Shown here piece by piece: positions 1-8,315 of a DNA stretch of 45,022 bases. The notes under the pieces were generated by a model, which saw only the letters and a program-made list of their open reading frames with translations, searched no databases and was not told the origin of the DNA. Both the position numbers and the translations under genes were made by a program. Source of the DNA: Desemzia sp045528445 (GTDB taxonomy: Bacteria; Bacillota; Bacilli; Lactobacillales; Carnobacteriaceae); the NCBI RefSeq assembly GCF_045528445.1, contig NZ_JBGQQU010000031.1, forward strand, positions 1-45,022. The letters run 5' to 3'. Position 1 is the stretch's first letter, and each line of letters begins with the position of its first letter.

Positions 1-422
1 AATCAGCTAAATAAGCAAAATTTTCTGGAAATAGTCATCCTTTGCGTAAGCATTCGATTTTTTTTACTTTTTTCAAGAAAATAATAATTCAGAATATTCT
101 GACTATATTTATGCAACACTAGTGACATTTTCAAATATATTAGGAATTAAACCTCTTGAACTCTGACTAGGATTAACAAGTAACTTCCTATACGAACAAC
201 CTCAATAAACACTAGTTTTAGTTTATAAAAGATTTTATTTTTTTACAAAAAAAGCCTGACTTCGTTCCAGTAAAATAATTGGTTTCTCTGGTTTTTCTTC
301 AAATAACACAATTTTAACTATGTCATTTCGTTCGATAGTTTCATACATGTTGATAACGATTATTTTTTCCTTATGATAAGCTACAGTGTAAACAATTTTT
401 ATCTTCCTTTACTTCTATTGCG
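1..422. other. AT-rich flank without a clear gene
   Basis: No convincing gene is visible. The only hint of coding is a minus-strand frame ending at 235-237. Its ATG at 346-348 would give 37 residues (MYETIERNDIVKIVLF and onward), and the frame stays open further upstream behind a possible AAAGGAAG ribosome site near 395 but without an ATG, GTG or TTG start there. The amino-acid composition looks protein-like, so it may be the tail of a decayed gene. Confidence 0.35.
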
Positions 423-1241
423 TTATTCCACCTGCTTACCTATAATCGACCGCGTGATCTTCTCTCTGATTTCCAGGACATCTTTCTTATGTTCCAGCTC
501 ATAACCCCTCACGATCGTTTCGCAGATCGACAACTGAGCGATTTTTCCTTCGATGGATTCTCCATTGATGAATTCATTTACTGGTGTTTGCAGCAGCACA
601 TCGGCTAATTTGGACAAAGGAGATATTGTCGTGTTGCTCAGCACAATGATTTTGGCTCCATTTTTCTTCGCTAAACGAACAGAATCGATAATGTCTTTGG
701 TTCTGCCGGATAACGACATGGCTACTACCACGTCATTGTCTGACATAATCGAAGCGACTTGTGATTGAAAATGGGCGTCATGATAAGCTTTTCCTCGAAG
801 CCCTACACGCAGCAGCATCTTTTCAAAACTCACTCCGATTTGCCCGCTGGAACCTACACCAAATATACTGATGTTTTCAGCTTGTGCAATGTATTGGATC
901 GTCTGCTTCAGATCATTGGAGTCGATCAGCTGATACGTTTCATTTAGTACGGTTATCGAATCTTGGAAGATTTTATCGTAATACATTTCTTCCGATTGGT
1001 ATTCATATCGCTTAGAAAAATCTTCTTTGGCTATCTCTATTTTTAAATCACTAAATCCGCTGTACCCGATTTTTTTGCAAAAGCGAATCACGGTCGCATC
1101 CCCAACACTGATCTCTGCTGTGATGTCATTCATTGTTTTGTTAGAGACCTCACTGCGATTCGTTAAGATGTAATCGGCCATTTTCCGTTCGGATTTCGTC
1201 AACTCTGGGTAACAATCTTGAATTTTTTTTATATAACTCAT
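423..1241 (-). CDS. MurR/RpiR family transcriptional regulator
   Basis: This 272-residue protein has the RpiR layout: an N-terminal helix-turn-helix domain (about residues 1-77, with GDATVIRFCKKIGYSGFSDLK as its recognition part) and a C-terminal SIS sugar-phosphate isomerase-like domain starting near residue 115 (IFGVGSSGQIG, then SLSGRTKDII). The SIS domain normally senses a phosphosugar. I chose the ATG at 1239-1241 because GAGG lies 7 bases upstream; in-frame codons further upstream have no ribosome site. The gene is divergent from nanE and the EIICB transporter, so it probably controls that operon, with N-acetylmannosamine-6-P or glucosamine-6-P as a likely effector. The family is clear; target and effector are inferred from position. 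Confidence 0.88.
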   Translation of the reverse strand: MSYIKKIQDCYPELTKSERKMADYILTNRSEVSNKTMNDITAEISVGDATVIRFCKKIGYSGFSDLKIEIAKEDFSKRYEYQSEEMYYDKIFQDSITVLNETYQLIDSNDLKQTIQYIAQAENISIFGVGSSGQIGVSFEKMLLRVGLRGKAYHDAHFQSQVASIMSDNDVVVAMSLSGRTKDIIDSVRLAKKNGAKIIVLSNTTISPLSKLADVLLQTPVNEFINGESIEGKIAQLSICETIVRGYELEHKKDVLEIREKITRSIIGKQVE

Positions 1242-1353
1242 ATTCTTTCCTCTCATTCCGCTCGACATTGTATCCCCATTATACAATACTTCTTCTCATT
1301 TATCCTCTTCACTCCACTTTTCTCCAAATAGACACAAATAAATTAAATAATAA

Positions 1354-1393
1354 TTGTAAAAGGTTTACAAAATCATTAAAATAGTGATATTAT
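1354..1393 (+). promoter_or_regulatory. nanE promoter with overlapping palindrome
   Basis: A perfect inverted repeat TTGTAAA-AGG-TTTACAA (1354-1370) overlaps a -35 element TTTACA (1364-1369), followed by an 18-bp spacer and TATTAT as the -10 (1388-1393). The palindrome sits between the divergent RpiR gene and nanE. It is a plausible operator for that regulator, and binding there would block the -35 element. Confidence 0.5.
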
Positions 1394-1435
1394 GATTTTG
1401 AAGAAAAAATCCGAAAAAGAAAGGGCGTCTATAAA

Positions 1436-2128
1436 ATGGATAAAGAAACATTTTTAAACCAAGTCAAAGGAGGAATAATCGTCTCTTGCCAAGCCTTGCC
1501 TGATGAGCCGCTTTATACCGAAGAAGGTGGCGTGATGCCGCTATTGGCCCAAGCAGCAAAAGAAGCTGGAGCCGTTGGGATCCGAGCTAACTCTGTTCGG
1601 GATATCATCCAAATCAAAGAAAAAGTCGATCTACCGGTTATTGGTATTATCAAACGCGATTACCTACCTGAAGAACCCTTTATTACCGCTACTATGAAAG
1701 AAGTAGATGAATTAGCAGAGACAGGCGTTGAAGTTATCGCTTTAGACTGTACTTCAAGAAAACGACATGACGGCTTGAGCATCAATGAATTTATCGAACA
1801 AATCAAAGCCAAATACCCAGAGCAATTATTTATGGCCGACATCAGTACATTTGAAGAAGGCGTCAATGCTCATGAGGCTGGGATCGATTTTATCGGAACT
1901 ACTTTATCAGGATACACTTCTTACAGTCCTAAAGTAGATGGACCAGACATCGAATTGATTCAAAAATTAGTTGACGTTGGTATCCCAACGATCGCTGAAG
2001 GAAAAATCCACACTCCACAACAAGCTAAAACAATTCATGATTTAGGCGTTAGCGGAATCGTAGTTGGCGGAGCTATCACTAGACCCAAACAAATTGCCGC
2101 CGGATTTATTCAGGCACTAGAAAACTAG
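1436..2128 (+). CDS. nanE: N-acetylmannosamine-6-phosphate 2-epimerase
   Basis: At 230 residues this has the usual length of NanE, which converts ManNAc-6-P to GlcNAc-6-P in the cytoplasm for sialic acid or ManNAc catabolism. It is a TIM barrel. Family stretches include GGIIVSCQALPDEPLY at the N-terminus, GAVGIRANSV, LPVIGIIKRDY (lysine-containing active-site strand), IALDCTSRKRHDG, and the phosphate-binding end GVSGIVVGGAITRP. The ATG follows AGAAAGGGCG. The EIICB gene begins 12 bases after the stop codon, so the two are co-transcribed: the transporter would import and phosphorylate the amino sugar and NanE would epimerise it. No nanA or nanK lies nearby, which favours ManNAc over free sialic acid as substrate. 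Confidence 0.95.
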   Translation: MDKETFLNQVKGGIIVSCQALPDEPLYTEEGGVMPLLAQAAKEAGAVGIRANSVRDIIQIKEKVDLPVIGIIKRDYLPEEPFITATMKEVDELAETGVEVIALDCTSRKRHDGLSINEFIEQIKAKYPEQLFMADISTFEEGVNAHEAGIDFIGTTLSGYTSYSPKVDGPDIELIQKLVDVGIPTIAEGKIHTPQQAKTIHDLGVSGIVVGGAITRPKQIAAGFIQALEN

Positions 2129-2139
2129 GAGGGAATAAC

Positions 2140-3642
2140 ATGTTTAAGAAATTATCTAAATTAGGCCAAGCCTTGATGCTGCCTATCTCTATCTTGCCAG
2201 CAGCTGGTTTGCTGCTTGGGCTTGGTGGCGCATTAACCAACCCTGCAACTGTATCCGCTTTTCCGTTTTTAGGAGCAGCTTGGTTGCAAACGATTTTACA
2301 AGTAATGAACTCTGCAGGTAGCGCCGTATTTGCCAACTTGCCGTTGATTTTTGCAATCGGTATCTCGGTTGGTTTAGCCAATGGGGATAAAGGAACTGCT
2401 GGTCTTGCCGGAGCCGTATCGTACGTCGTTTATACCGGTACCTTAAGCGTTCTTGCAACTTTGTTCCTTCCAGAAGGCACGATTGTGGATACTGGAGTCC
2501 TTGGGGCTATCGTGATCGGTTTGACCGTTGTTGCTTTACACAGTAAATACCGCAAGATCCAATTACCGCAATTTTTAGGCTTCTTTGGAGGCTCCCGATT
2601 CATTCCGATTGTCGCTTCACTTGCTGCTATTGTTATCGGTGGTATGTTCTTTATCGTATGGCCGCCAATCCAAAACTTATTGGTTTCAGCCGGTGAGTCT
2701 ATTGCGCAAATGGGAAGCTTTGGCTCATTCCTTTATGGATTCTTACTTCGTTTAACAGGAGCTGTTGGACTACACCACACGATTTATCCATTGTTCTGGT
2801 ATACAGAATTAGGTGGTACTGAAGTTGTTAATGGAGAAACTATCTCTGGAGCACAAAATATCTTCTTTGGTCAATTGGCTGATCCAAATCACACAGGATT
2901 ATTCACTTATGGAACTCGCTTCTTCTCAGGTCGTTTTGCAACCATGATGTTTGGTTTACCAGCCGCATCACTTGCGATGTTGCACTCTCTTCCTAAAAAG
3001 AACCGCAAGAAAAATGCTGGGCTTTACATCAGTAATGCTTTCACTTCTTTCTTAACCGGTATCACAGAACCGATTGAATATTCATTCTTATTCGCTGCAC
3101 CCTGGTTGTATGCCATTCATGCCTTTTTAGACGGAGTATCTTTCTTCGTAGCCGATATTTTAAATATCCGTATCGGAAATTCATTCTCCGGTGGCTTTAT
3201 TGACTACTTACTATTCGGTGTCTTACAAGGAAATGATTCAACGAACTGGATGTTGGTCATTCCTATGGGGATCGCATGGGCGCTTGTGTACTATGCGGTA
3301 TTCCGATTCTTCATCACGAAATTCGTAGTAGCTATCCCGGGTATGGAAGTAACAGATGACGACGCTGCTGAACCTGTTGAACGCGGAAAATCTTCTTTAA
3401 CAGACGAAGCATTGGTGATTATTGAAGCATTAGGTAACGAAGAAAATATTGAATACGTTACTGCTTGTGCAACTCGCTTACGCGTTTCCGTAAAAGACAA
3501 TAAAATAGTCGACAAAGACCGCATCAAACAATTAGGTGCCGCTTCTGTCTTCGAAGTAGACGGCGGAGTTCAAGCTGTTTTCGGCGGTAAAGCCAATCTA
3601 TTGAGTCAAGAGATCAATCAGATCATGGGGACAGATGACTAA
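2140..3642 (+). CDS. PTS transporter EIICB, glucose/amino-sugar family
   Basis: This 500-residue membrane protein is an EIIC channel (about residues 1-400) fused to an EIIB domain (about 418-500). The phosphorylated cysteine is C443 in the motif ACATRLRV. The EIIC part has the family stretches LPISILPAAGLLLGLGGAL at the N-terminus, GLHHTIYPLFWY, and FLTGITEPIEYSFLFAAPWLY. There is no EIIA domain, so it must borrow EIIA from another protein. It follows nanE by 12 bases behind a GGAGG site. The partner gene suggests N-acetylmannosamine or a related amino sugar, but the sequence alone cannot exclude GlcNAc or glucose. Confidence 0.92.
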   Translation: MFKKLSKLGQALMLPISILPAAGLLLGLGGALTNPATVSAFPFLGAAWLQTILQVMNSAGSAVFANLPLIFAIGISVGLANGDKGTAGLAGAVSYVVYTGTLSVLATLFLPEGTIVDTGVLGAIVIGLTVVALHSKYRKIQLPQFLGFFGGSRFIPIVASLAAIVIGGMFFIVWPPIQNLLVSAGESIAQMGSFGSFLYGFLLRLTGAVGLHHTIYPLFWYTELGGTEVVNGETISGAQNIFFGQLADPNHTGLFTYGTRFFSGRFATMMFGLPAASLAMLHSLPKKNRKKNAGLYISNAFTSFLTGITEPIEYSFLFAAPWLYAIHAFLDGVSFFVADILNIRIGNSFSGGFIDYLLFGVLQGNDSTNWMLVIPMGIAWALVYYAVFRFFITKFVVAIPGMEVTDDDAAEPVERGKSSLTDEALVIIEALGNEENIEYVTACATRLRVSVKDNKIVDKDRIKQLGAASVFEVDGGVQAVFGGKANLLSQEINQIMGTDD

Positions 3643-3664
3643 TTCTTTTCTTTCTGATACAAAT

Positions 3665-3706
3665 AAAACCGTGTTCTGCTCAGAGGTTGAGCAGAACACG
3701 GTTTTT
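3665..3706 (+). terminator. Rho-independent terminator of the nanE operon
   Basis: An 18-bp stem (arms 3665-3682 and 3688-3706, core CCGTGTTCTGCTCA) with a 5-base loop is followed by TTTTTCGTTTTTT. It ends transcription 60 bases after the EIICB stop codon, before the hairpin satellite. Confidence 0.9.
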
Positions 3707-3788
3707 CGTTTTTTGATGGAATAAGAAAGAAATTTAGCCAACACACGTAAAGTCCATTATAACGCTGGTTGCGGTTTAACGCTGATTG

Positions 3789-4510
3789 ATCAAGGCTGTT
3801 TTTACCTTGATGTTCAAACTCAATTCTTCATCAAGGCTGTTTTTACCTTGATGTTCAAACCCAATTTTTCATCAAGGGCGGTTTTCCCTTGATGTTCAAA
3901 CCCAATTCTTCATCAAGGCTGTTTTTACCTTGATGTTCAAACCCAATTCTTCATCAAGGCTGTTTTTACCTTGATGTTCAAACCCAATTCTTCATCAAGG
4001 CTGTTTTTACCTTGATGTTTAAATGCGATTCTTCATCAAGGGCGGTTTTCCCTTGATGTTCAAACTCAATTTTTCATCAAGGGCGGTTTTCCCTTGATGT
4101 TCAAACCCAATTCTTCATCAAGGCTGTTTTTACCTTGATGTTCAAACTCAATTTTTCATCAAGGCTGTTTTTACCTTGATGTTCAAACCCAATTCTTCAT
4201 CAAGGCTGTTTTTACCTTGATGTTCAAACCCAATTCTTCATCAAGGCTGTTTTTACCTTGATGTTCAAACTCAATTCTTCATCAAGGCTGTTTTTACCTT
4301 GATGTTCAAACCCAATTTTTCATCAAGGGCGGTTTTCCCTTGATGTTCAAACTCAATTTTTCATCAAGGGCGGTTTTCCCTTGATGTTCAAACCCAATTC
4401 TTCATCAAGGGCGGTTTTCCCTTGATGTTCAAACCCAATTCTTCATCAAGGGCGGTTTTCCCTTGATGTTCAAACCCAATTCTTCATCAAGACTGTTTTT
4501 CCCTTGATGT
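3789..4510. repeat. 41-bp hairpin satellite, 18 tandem units
   Basis: Eighteen units repeat with an exact 41-bp period. The conserved 'caag' starts at 3791, 3832, 3873 and every 41 bp up to 4488. Each unit holds a 25-base hairpin, CATCAAGG-N9-CCTTGATG, and a 16-base spacer (ttcaaacccaattctt with a few changes). Two discrete loop types exist. Type A has ctgttttta and a mismatch next to the stem (units 1, 2, 4-6, 9-13). Type B has gcggttttc, which adds a G-C pair (units 3, 7, 8, 14-17). Unit 18 is a diverged end unit. The spacers are not unique, so this is not a CRISPR array. The last unit lies inside the HAD gene. The array would form the 3' untranslated part of that gene's message. Confidence 0.97.
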
Positions 4511-5219
4511 TCAAATCCATACTCATCTTTTTAATATACTCATAAACCTGTTGATCCGTAGAAAACTGAACCAAATTCTCATCCTCTACAGTTTCATCAT
4601 TCACGTTATAATACACCGCCGTCCAACTATTCTGCTGGCACCCAATGATGTCATTCTCATAGTGATCCCCAATATACAGGATTTCATTTCCGGCTAGACC
4701 AAGAGAATCCTCGACTAAACCAAAAATTTCCTTATCTGGTTTGGCCACTTCCATCGCCCCTGAAATAAACGTATTTTCAGCCGGTATCAGCTTATCAATA
4801 CCTAAATAATGCAACTTACTGGTTTGCGTTTCCTGAGCGCCATTTGTTAAAACAAATAATTCCACATTGACCGAGTGGAGATAGTTTATCAGCTTTGCCA
4901 TCCCTGGCCTCAGTTCTATTTGTTTTTTATGGTGAAGATACAACTCATTGAATTGGAGTGCTTGTTCATAGTTGAGAGGATAACCTAGTCTTTCGTAAGT
5001 CGATAAAACCCGATCAATTTTAAACTTTACTTCCCCTTTTATTCCCTGAGTAAATTTTTGAAATTCTATCTGCGACTCTTGCTGAAAGATGTCATTAAAG
5101 TTTCGAAAGGAAATCCCTGTTGTAAGAACGCTTTGTTCCATCACCTGAAAAGTTTTCTCATATACTTGATTTCTGTCATACAATGTATCGTCTAAATCTA
5201 ACCCAACTGCCTTAATCAC
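4470..5219 (-). CDS. HAD-superfamily hydrolase, YjjG/HAD-IA type
   Basis: This 249-residue soluble phosphatase has all four HAD motifs: DLDDTLYD near residue 8 (nucleophile Asp), LTNGAQ near 121 (motif II Thr), the lysine in AKPDKEIFG, and YIGDHYENDIIG (motif IV acids). A helical cap lies between motifs I and II. Substrates of this group are small phosphorylated metabolites such as nucleotides, and its true substrate is unknown. It starts at GTG behind GAGG. The last residues, NIKGKTVLMKNWV, are encoded by the final unit of the 41-bp hairpin satellite and the stop is a TGA in the repeat spacer, so the natural C-terminus appears to have been replaced or extended by the repeat. The catalytic core is intact. 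Confidence 0.88.
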   Translation of the reverse strand: MIKAVGLDLDDTLYDRNQVYEKTFQVMEQSVLTTGISFRNFNDIFQQESQIEFQKFTQGIKGEVKFKIDRVLSTYERLGYPLNYEQALQFNELYLHHKKQIELRPGMAKLINYLHSVNVELFVLTNGAQETQTSKLHYLGIDKLIPAENTFISGAMEVAKPDKEIFGLVEDSLGLAGNEILYIGDHYENDIIGCQQNSWTAVYYNVNDETVEDENLVQFSTDQQVYEYIKKMSMDLNIKGKTVLMKNWV

Positions 5220-5271
5220 TTAATCCCGCCTCGTATTTAATTGCCGTAATATCTAATTGACTACCTATAAC

Positions 5272-5299
5272 ATTATATGGAACATCCTTCATAAAGCAA
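5272..5299 (-). promoter_or_regulatory. Candidate promoter of the HAD hydrolase gene
   Basis: On the minus strand TTGCTT (5294-5299) and a perfect TATAAT (5272-5277) are 16 bp apart, about 53 bases upstream of the GTG start. Confidence 0.5.
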
Positions 5300-5517
5300 A
5301 TCAAGATTCAGCAGATTAAGGCTTTGTGATAGAGAAAAAGAACGGTTATTCCCCCTTTAACGTTGCTAGAAAACCGCTCTGCTTAACTGTTTCTTTACTA
5401 TTTACATTGTTTTTTTACAGTAACTTTACTTTAACTTGATAGAACCACCTTATGCATTATCGTTACAATACATAAGTATTAAAAATCTCATACATAAAAG
5501 TACTAGGAGGAGAAAAT

Positions 5518-6585
5518 GTGTCAAAAAAATGGTTAAAAGGTCTAGGGCTGGCTTTTGCATCAACTTTAGTATTAGCAGCATGCGGAAACAGCGGGACTGC
5601 ATCTTCAGAAGATACGAATTCAAGCGCAACTAATGAAGGCAATCAAGCGATTGACGAATTGTCCATTCAATTCGTACCCTCACGTGATCCGGAAGAAATC
5701 GTCACAGCTACAGAACCTTTGAAAGATATACTGATTGAAGAAATGGCTGATTTAGGTTACGACATCGGCGAAGTTACAATCGATGTTGGGACTGACTATG
5801 AAGCTGTAGGAGAAGCAATGTCTGCAGGATCTGTTGACGTTGGATTCTTACCAGGCGGTACCTATGTATTGTACGATGATGGAGCAGAAGTTATTTTGAC
5901 CTCAACTCGTGCCGGTTTAAGCAACGATTCAGAAGATCCAGCTGAATGGAATGCAAACAAACCGACTGAACCAACCGATGAACAAGTAACTTACTACCGT
6001 TCAATCTTGGTTGCCGGACCTTCTGAAAAGGGACAAGAACTGGCAGAAAAAATAAATAACGGCGAAGAGCTGACTTGGGAAGACTTGAACTCAGCTACTT
6101 GGAGCGTTATGGGTTCTACTTCTTCAGCAGGGTACATCTATCCAACAATCTGGTTGCAAGACAACTACGGCAAATCACTTTCTGACTTAGAGCATATCTC
6201 TGAAGCAGATTCTTACGGAACTTCAATGGCTCGTTTAGCACAAGAACAAGCTGACATTTCAGTGGTATTCGCAGATGCTCGTCGTGACTATGAAGAAGAC
6301 TGGCAAAACAGTTTCGACCGAGATGAAACAATTTGGGATGCAACAAATGTCATTGGTGTTACACCTGGTATCTACAACGATACGATCAGTGTTTCTAAGA
6401 ACTCCGATATTATGACGGATGATTTAAAGACCGCTTTACAAGAGGCATTTATCAATATCTCTGAAACAGATGAAGGCAAAGAAATCATTTCAATCTATTC
6501 TCACGAAGGGTATAAAAAAGCTCAAAGTTCAGACTACGATAATGAACGTAAAGCACAAGAAGTGCTGTTAGAGCAAGCTCAATAA
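5518..6585 (+). CDS. phnD: Phosphonate/phosphite ABC importer, binding lipoprotein
   Basis: This 355-residue PhnD-type protein begins with a lipoprotein signal peptide (MSKKWLKGLGLAF, lipobox LAAC with the cysteine near residue 22). It continues as a two-lobed binding domain with the stretches QFVPSRDPEEI, VGFLPGGTYVLY and SATWSVMGSTSSAGY. It captures phosphonate, phosphite or a similar oxyanion outside the membrane for the PhnC/PhnE transporter encoded next. The start must be GTG at 5518: an ATG two bases earlier shares the same AGGAGG site but meets a stop after six codons. No C-P lyase or phosphonatase genes are visible, so the substrate is unproven. Confidence 0.92.
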   Translation: MSKKWLKGLGLAFASTLVLAACGNSGTASSEDTNSSATNEGNQAIDELSIQFVPSRDPEEIVTATEPLKDILIEEMADLGYDIGEVTIDVGTDYEAVGEAMSAGSVDVGFLPGGTYVLYDDGAEVILTSTRAGLSNDSEDPAEWNANKPTEPTDEQVTYYRSILVAGPSEKGQELAEKINNGEELTWEDLNSATWSVMGSTSSAGYIYPTIWLQDNYGKSLSDLEHISEADSYGTSMARLAQEQADISVVFADARRDYEEDWQNSFDRDETIWDATNVIGVTPGIYNDTISVSKNSDIMTDDLKTALQEAFINISETDEGKEIISIYSHEGYKKAQSSDYDNERKAQEVLLEQAQ

Positions 6586-6614
6586 TCTATACGGCATAAT
6601 TTAATACCCCATTT

Positions 6615-6654
6615 AAAACATTAAGCTGGGAGTCTTCTCTTGGTTTAATGTTTT
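6615..6654 (+). terminator. Intercistronic hairpin between phnD and phnC
   Basis: Arms AAAACATTAA (6615-6624) and TTAATGTTTT (6645-6654) pair in the 96-base phnD-phnC gap. Such hairpins commonly cause partial termination or protect the binding-protein message, so that phnD is expressed above the membrane components. The stem is AT-rich, so its strength is uncertain. Confidence 0.55.
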
Positions 6655-6681
6655 AGTATATCTTAGGAAGGACTATCTACT

Positions 6682-7458
6682 ATGATTGAATTTATTAATG
6701 TAAATAAAACTTATCCCAACGGTGTTGCCGCACTAAAAGACATCAACTTAAAGATCGACCAAGGTGAATTTGTAGCTATTATCGGTTTGTCCGGAGCAGG
6801 AAAATCTACCTTGATCCGCTGCATCAATCGAATGCACGAAATCAACTCCGGGACATTGAATGTCAATGATGTCAATGTAAGCAACTTGAAAGGCCAACAA
6901 ATCAGAAGCTTCCGCCGTAAAATCGGAATGATTTTCCAATCGTTCAACTTGGTGACACGTACCAGTGTAATCAATAATGTTTTGGTATCTTCAGTTCCCG
7001 AATTGCCTCTGTGGAGAAAGTTTTTTGGATTATTTCCCGAAGATAAAAAAATTGCAGCACTTGAAGCTTTGGACAAAGTAGGTATTTTAGATAAAGCCTA
7101 CAACAGAGTTGATCAATTGTCAGGCGGGCAACAGCAACGTGTGGCGTTAGCACGAACTTTAGCCCAAAATCCTTCGATTATTTTAGCGGATGAGCCGGTT
7201 GCTTCTTTGGATCCAGTCACAGCTAAAGTAGTCATGGATGATTTTAAGCGCATCAATCAAGAGATGAAAATGTCTATTCTGATCAATATCCACCATGTCG
7301 AACTGGCATTGGAATATGCAGATCGAGTGATTGGTATCCGTAAAGGTGAAATAGTCTATGATGGACAATCCAAAAATGTCACTCAAAAAGTGCTGAACGA
7401 TATTTACGGAAACGTCGCTAAAGTGCCGCACATAAATACTTTTGAAGCAGCAGTATAA
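6682..7458 (+). CDS. phnC: Phosphonate ABC importer, ATP-binding protein
   Basis: This 258-residue ABC ATPase powers the importer from the cytoplasmic side. It shows Walker A GLSGAGKST (35-43), the Q-loop region IGMIFQSFNLV, signature LSGGQQQR (near 146), Walker B IILADEP and the switch histidine in NIHHVELA. The long insert around LPLWRKFFGLFPEDKK is typical of PhnC. An AAGGA ribosome site precedes the ATG. The first permease gene follows after 12 bases. Confidence 0.95.
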   Translation: MIEFINVNKTYPNGVAALKDINLKIDQGEFVAIIGLSGAGKSTLIRCINRMHEINSGTLNVNDVNVSNLKGQQIRSFRRKIGMIFQSFNLVTRTSVINNVLVSSVPELPLWRKFFGLFPEDKKIAALEALDKVGILDKAYNRVDQLSGGQQQRVALARTLAQNPSIILADEPVASLDPVTAKVVMDDFKRINQEMKMSILINIHHVELALEYADRVIGIRKGEIVYDGQSKNVTQKVLNDIYGNVAKVPHINTFEAAV

Positions 7459-7470
7459 GGAGGATACGAA

Positions 7471-8298
7471 TTGAACGAAACAGTATACGATAAACTAGTC
7501 AAACCAAAAACCTATACACTGCAAAATGGAAAAACAGTCAAGCAACGGGCTTCCAAGGTACCGCTTATTCTGTTACTGACAGCAATTGCGATTGCGGTTT
7601 CTTTCCAAGTTACGGGTGCTGATCTCTCCTTGCTCTTCACACGAGGATATCAATTATTCGTCATCATCGTCGACATGTTCCCTCCTAATTTCTCCTTCAT
7701 TTCAAATATATGGGGTCCTTTACTTGATACGATTCAAATGTCTTTATTGGGATCTATTGCTGGAGCAGTATTGGCGGTTCCGTTAGCCGTGTTGTCCTCT
7801 GGAAATATCATTCATAATAAATGGATCAACGGCTTTTTCAAAGCTGTTCTAAGCGTACTGAGAACCTTGCCCACCCTTGTCGTTGCTCTAATCGCCACCT
7901 TTTTATTTGGATTAGGAACTATGGCCGGAACTATTGCGATTTTTTTGTTTACCTTGTCTTATATCGGTAAACTGATGTATGAACACATCGAAAGTGCCGA
8001 CATGGGAGCTTTTGAAGCACATGAGTCTATGGGATTATCCAAAGTAGCAGCTTTCCGTTATGCCATCGTTCCGGATGTAATGCCGACTTATTTGTCTGTA
8101 TCGTTGTATGCTTTTGAAGGAAACGTACGCTATGCTGCTATTTTGGGATATGTAGGTGCAGGCGGGATCGGTTTGGTATTAAACGAGCGTCTAGGTTGGA
8201 GAGACTACCCTAGTGTAGGAATGGTCTTAGTAGTTTTAATGATCGTCGTTTTTATTATCGAGCGCGTCAGTGAATACTTTAGACGGAAATTATCATAG
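7471..8298 (+). CDS. phnE: Phosphonate ABC importer, permease 1
   Basis: This 275-residue integral membrane protein is a PhnE-type permease. It has a hydrophobic segment near residues 30-50, then at least four more, and the cytoplasmic coupling stretch EAHESMGLSKVAAFRYAIVPDV, which docks on PhnC. The start is TTG at 7471 behind a strong AAGGAGG. The stop overlaps the next region, where a second permease gene begins, so the transporter probably works as a PhnE heterodimer. Confidence 0.92.
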   Translation: MNETVYDKLVKPKTYTLQNGKTVKQRASKVPLILLLTAIAIAVSFQVTGADLSLLFTRGYQLFVIIVDMFPPNFSFISNIWGPLLDTIQMSLLGSIAGAVLAVPLAVLSSGNIIHNKWINGFFKAVLSVLRTLPTLVVALIATFLFGLGTMAGTIAIFLFTLSYIGKLMYEHIESADMGAFEAHESMGLSKVAAFRYAIVPDVMPTYLSVSLYAFEGNVRYAAILGYVGAGGIGLVLNERLGWRDYPSVGMVLVVLMIVVFIIERVSEYFRRKLS

Positions 8299-8315
8299 TG
8301 AAAGGAAGAGATTCA

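Noticed and set aside
3789..4510. CRISPR array
   Set aside because: The period is regular, but the spacers are nearly identical and there are no unique spacers or cas genes; it is a hairpin satellite.
5516..5536. ATG at 5516 as the phnD start
   Set aside because: It meets a stop after six codons; the GTG at 5518 opens the full lipoprotein frame.
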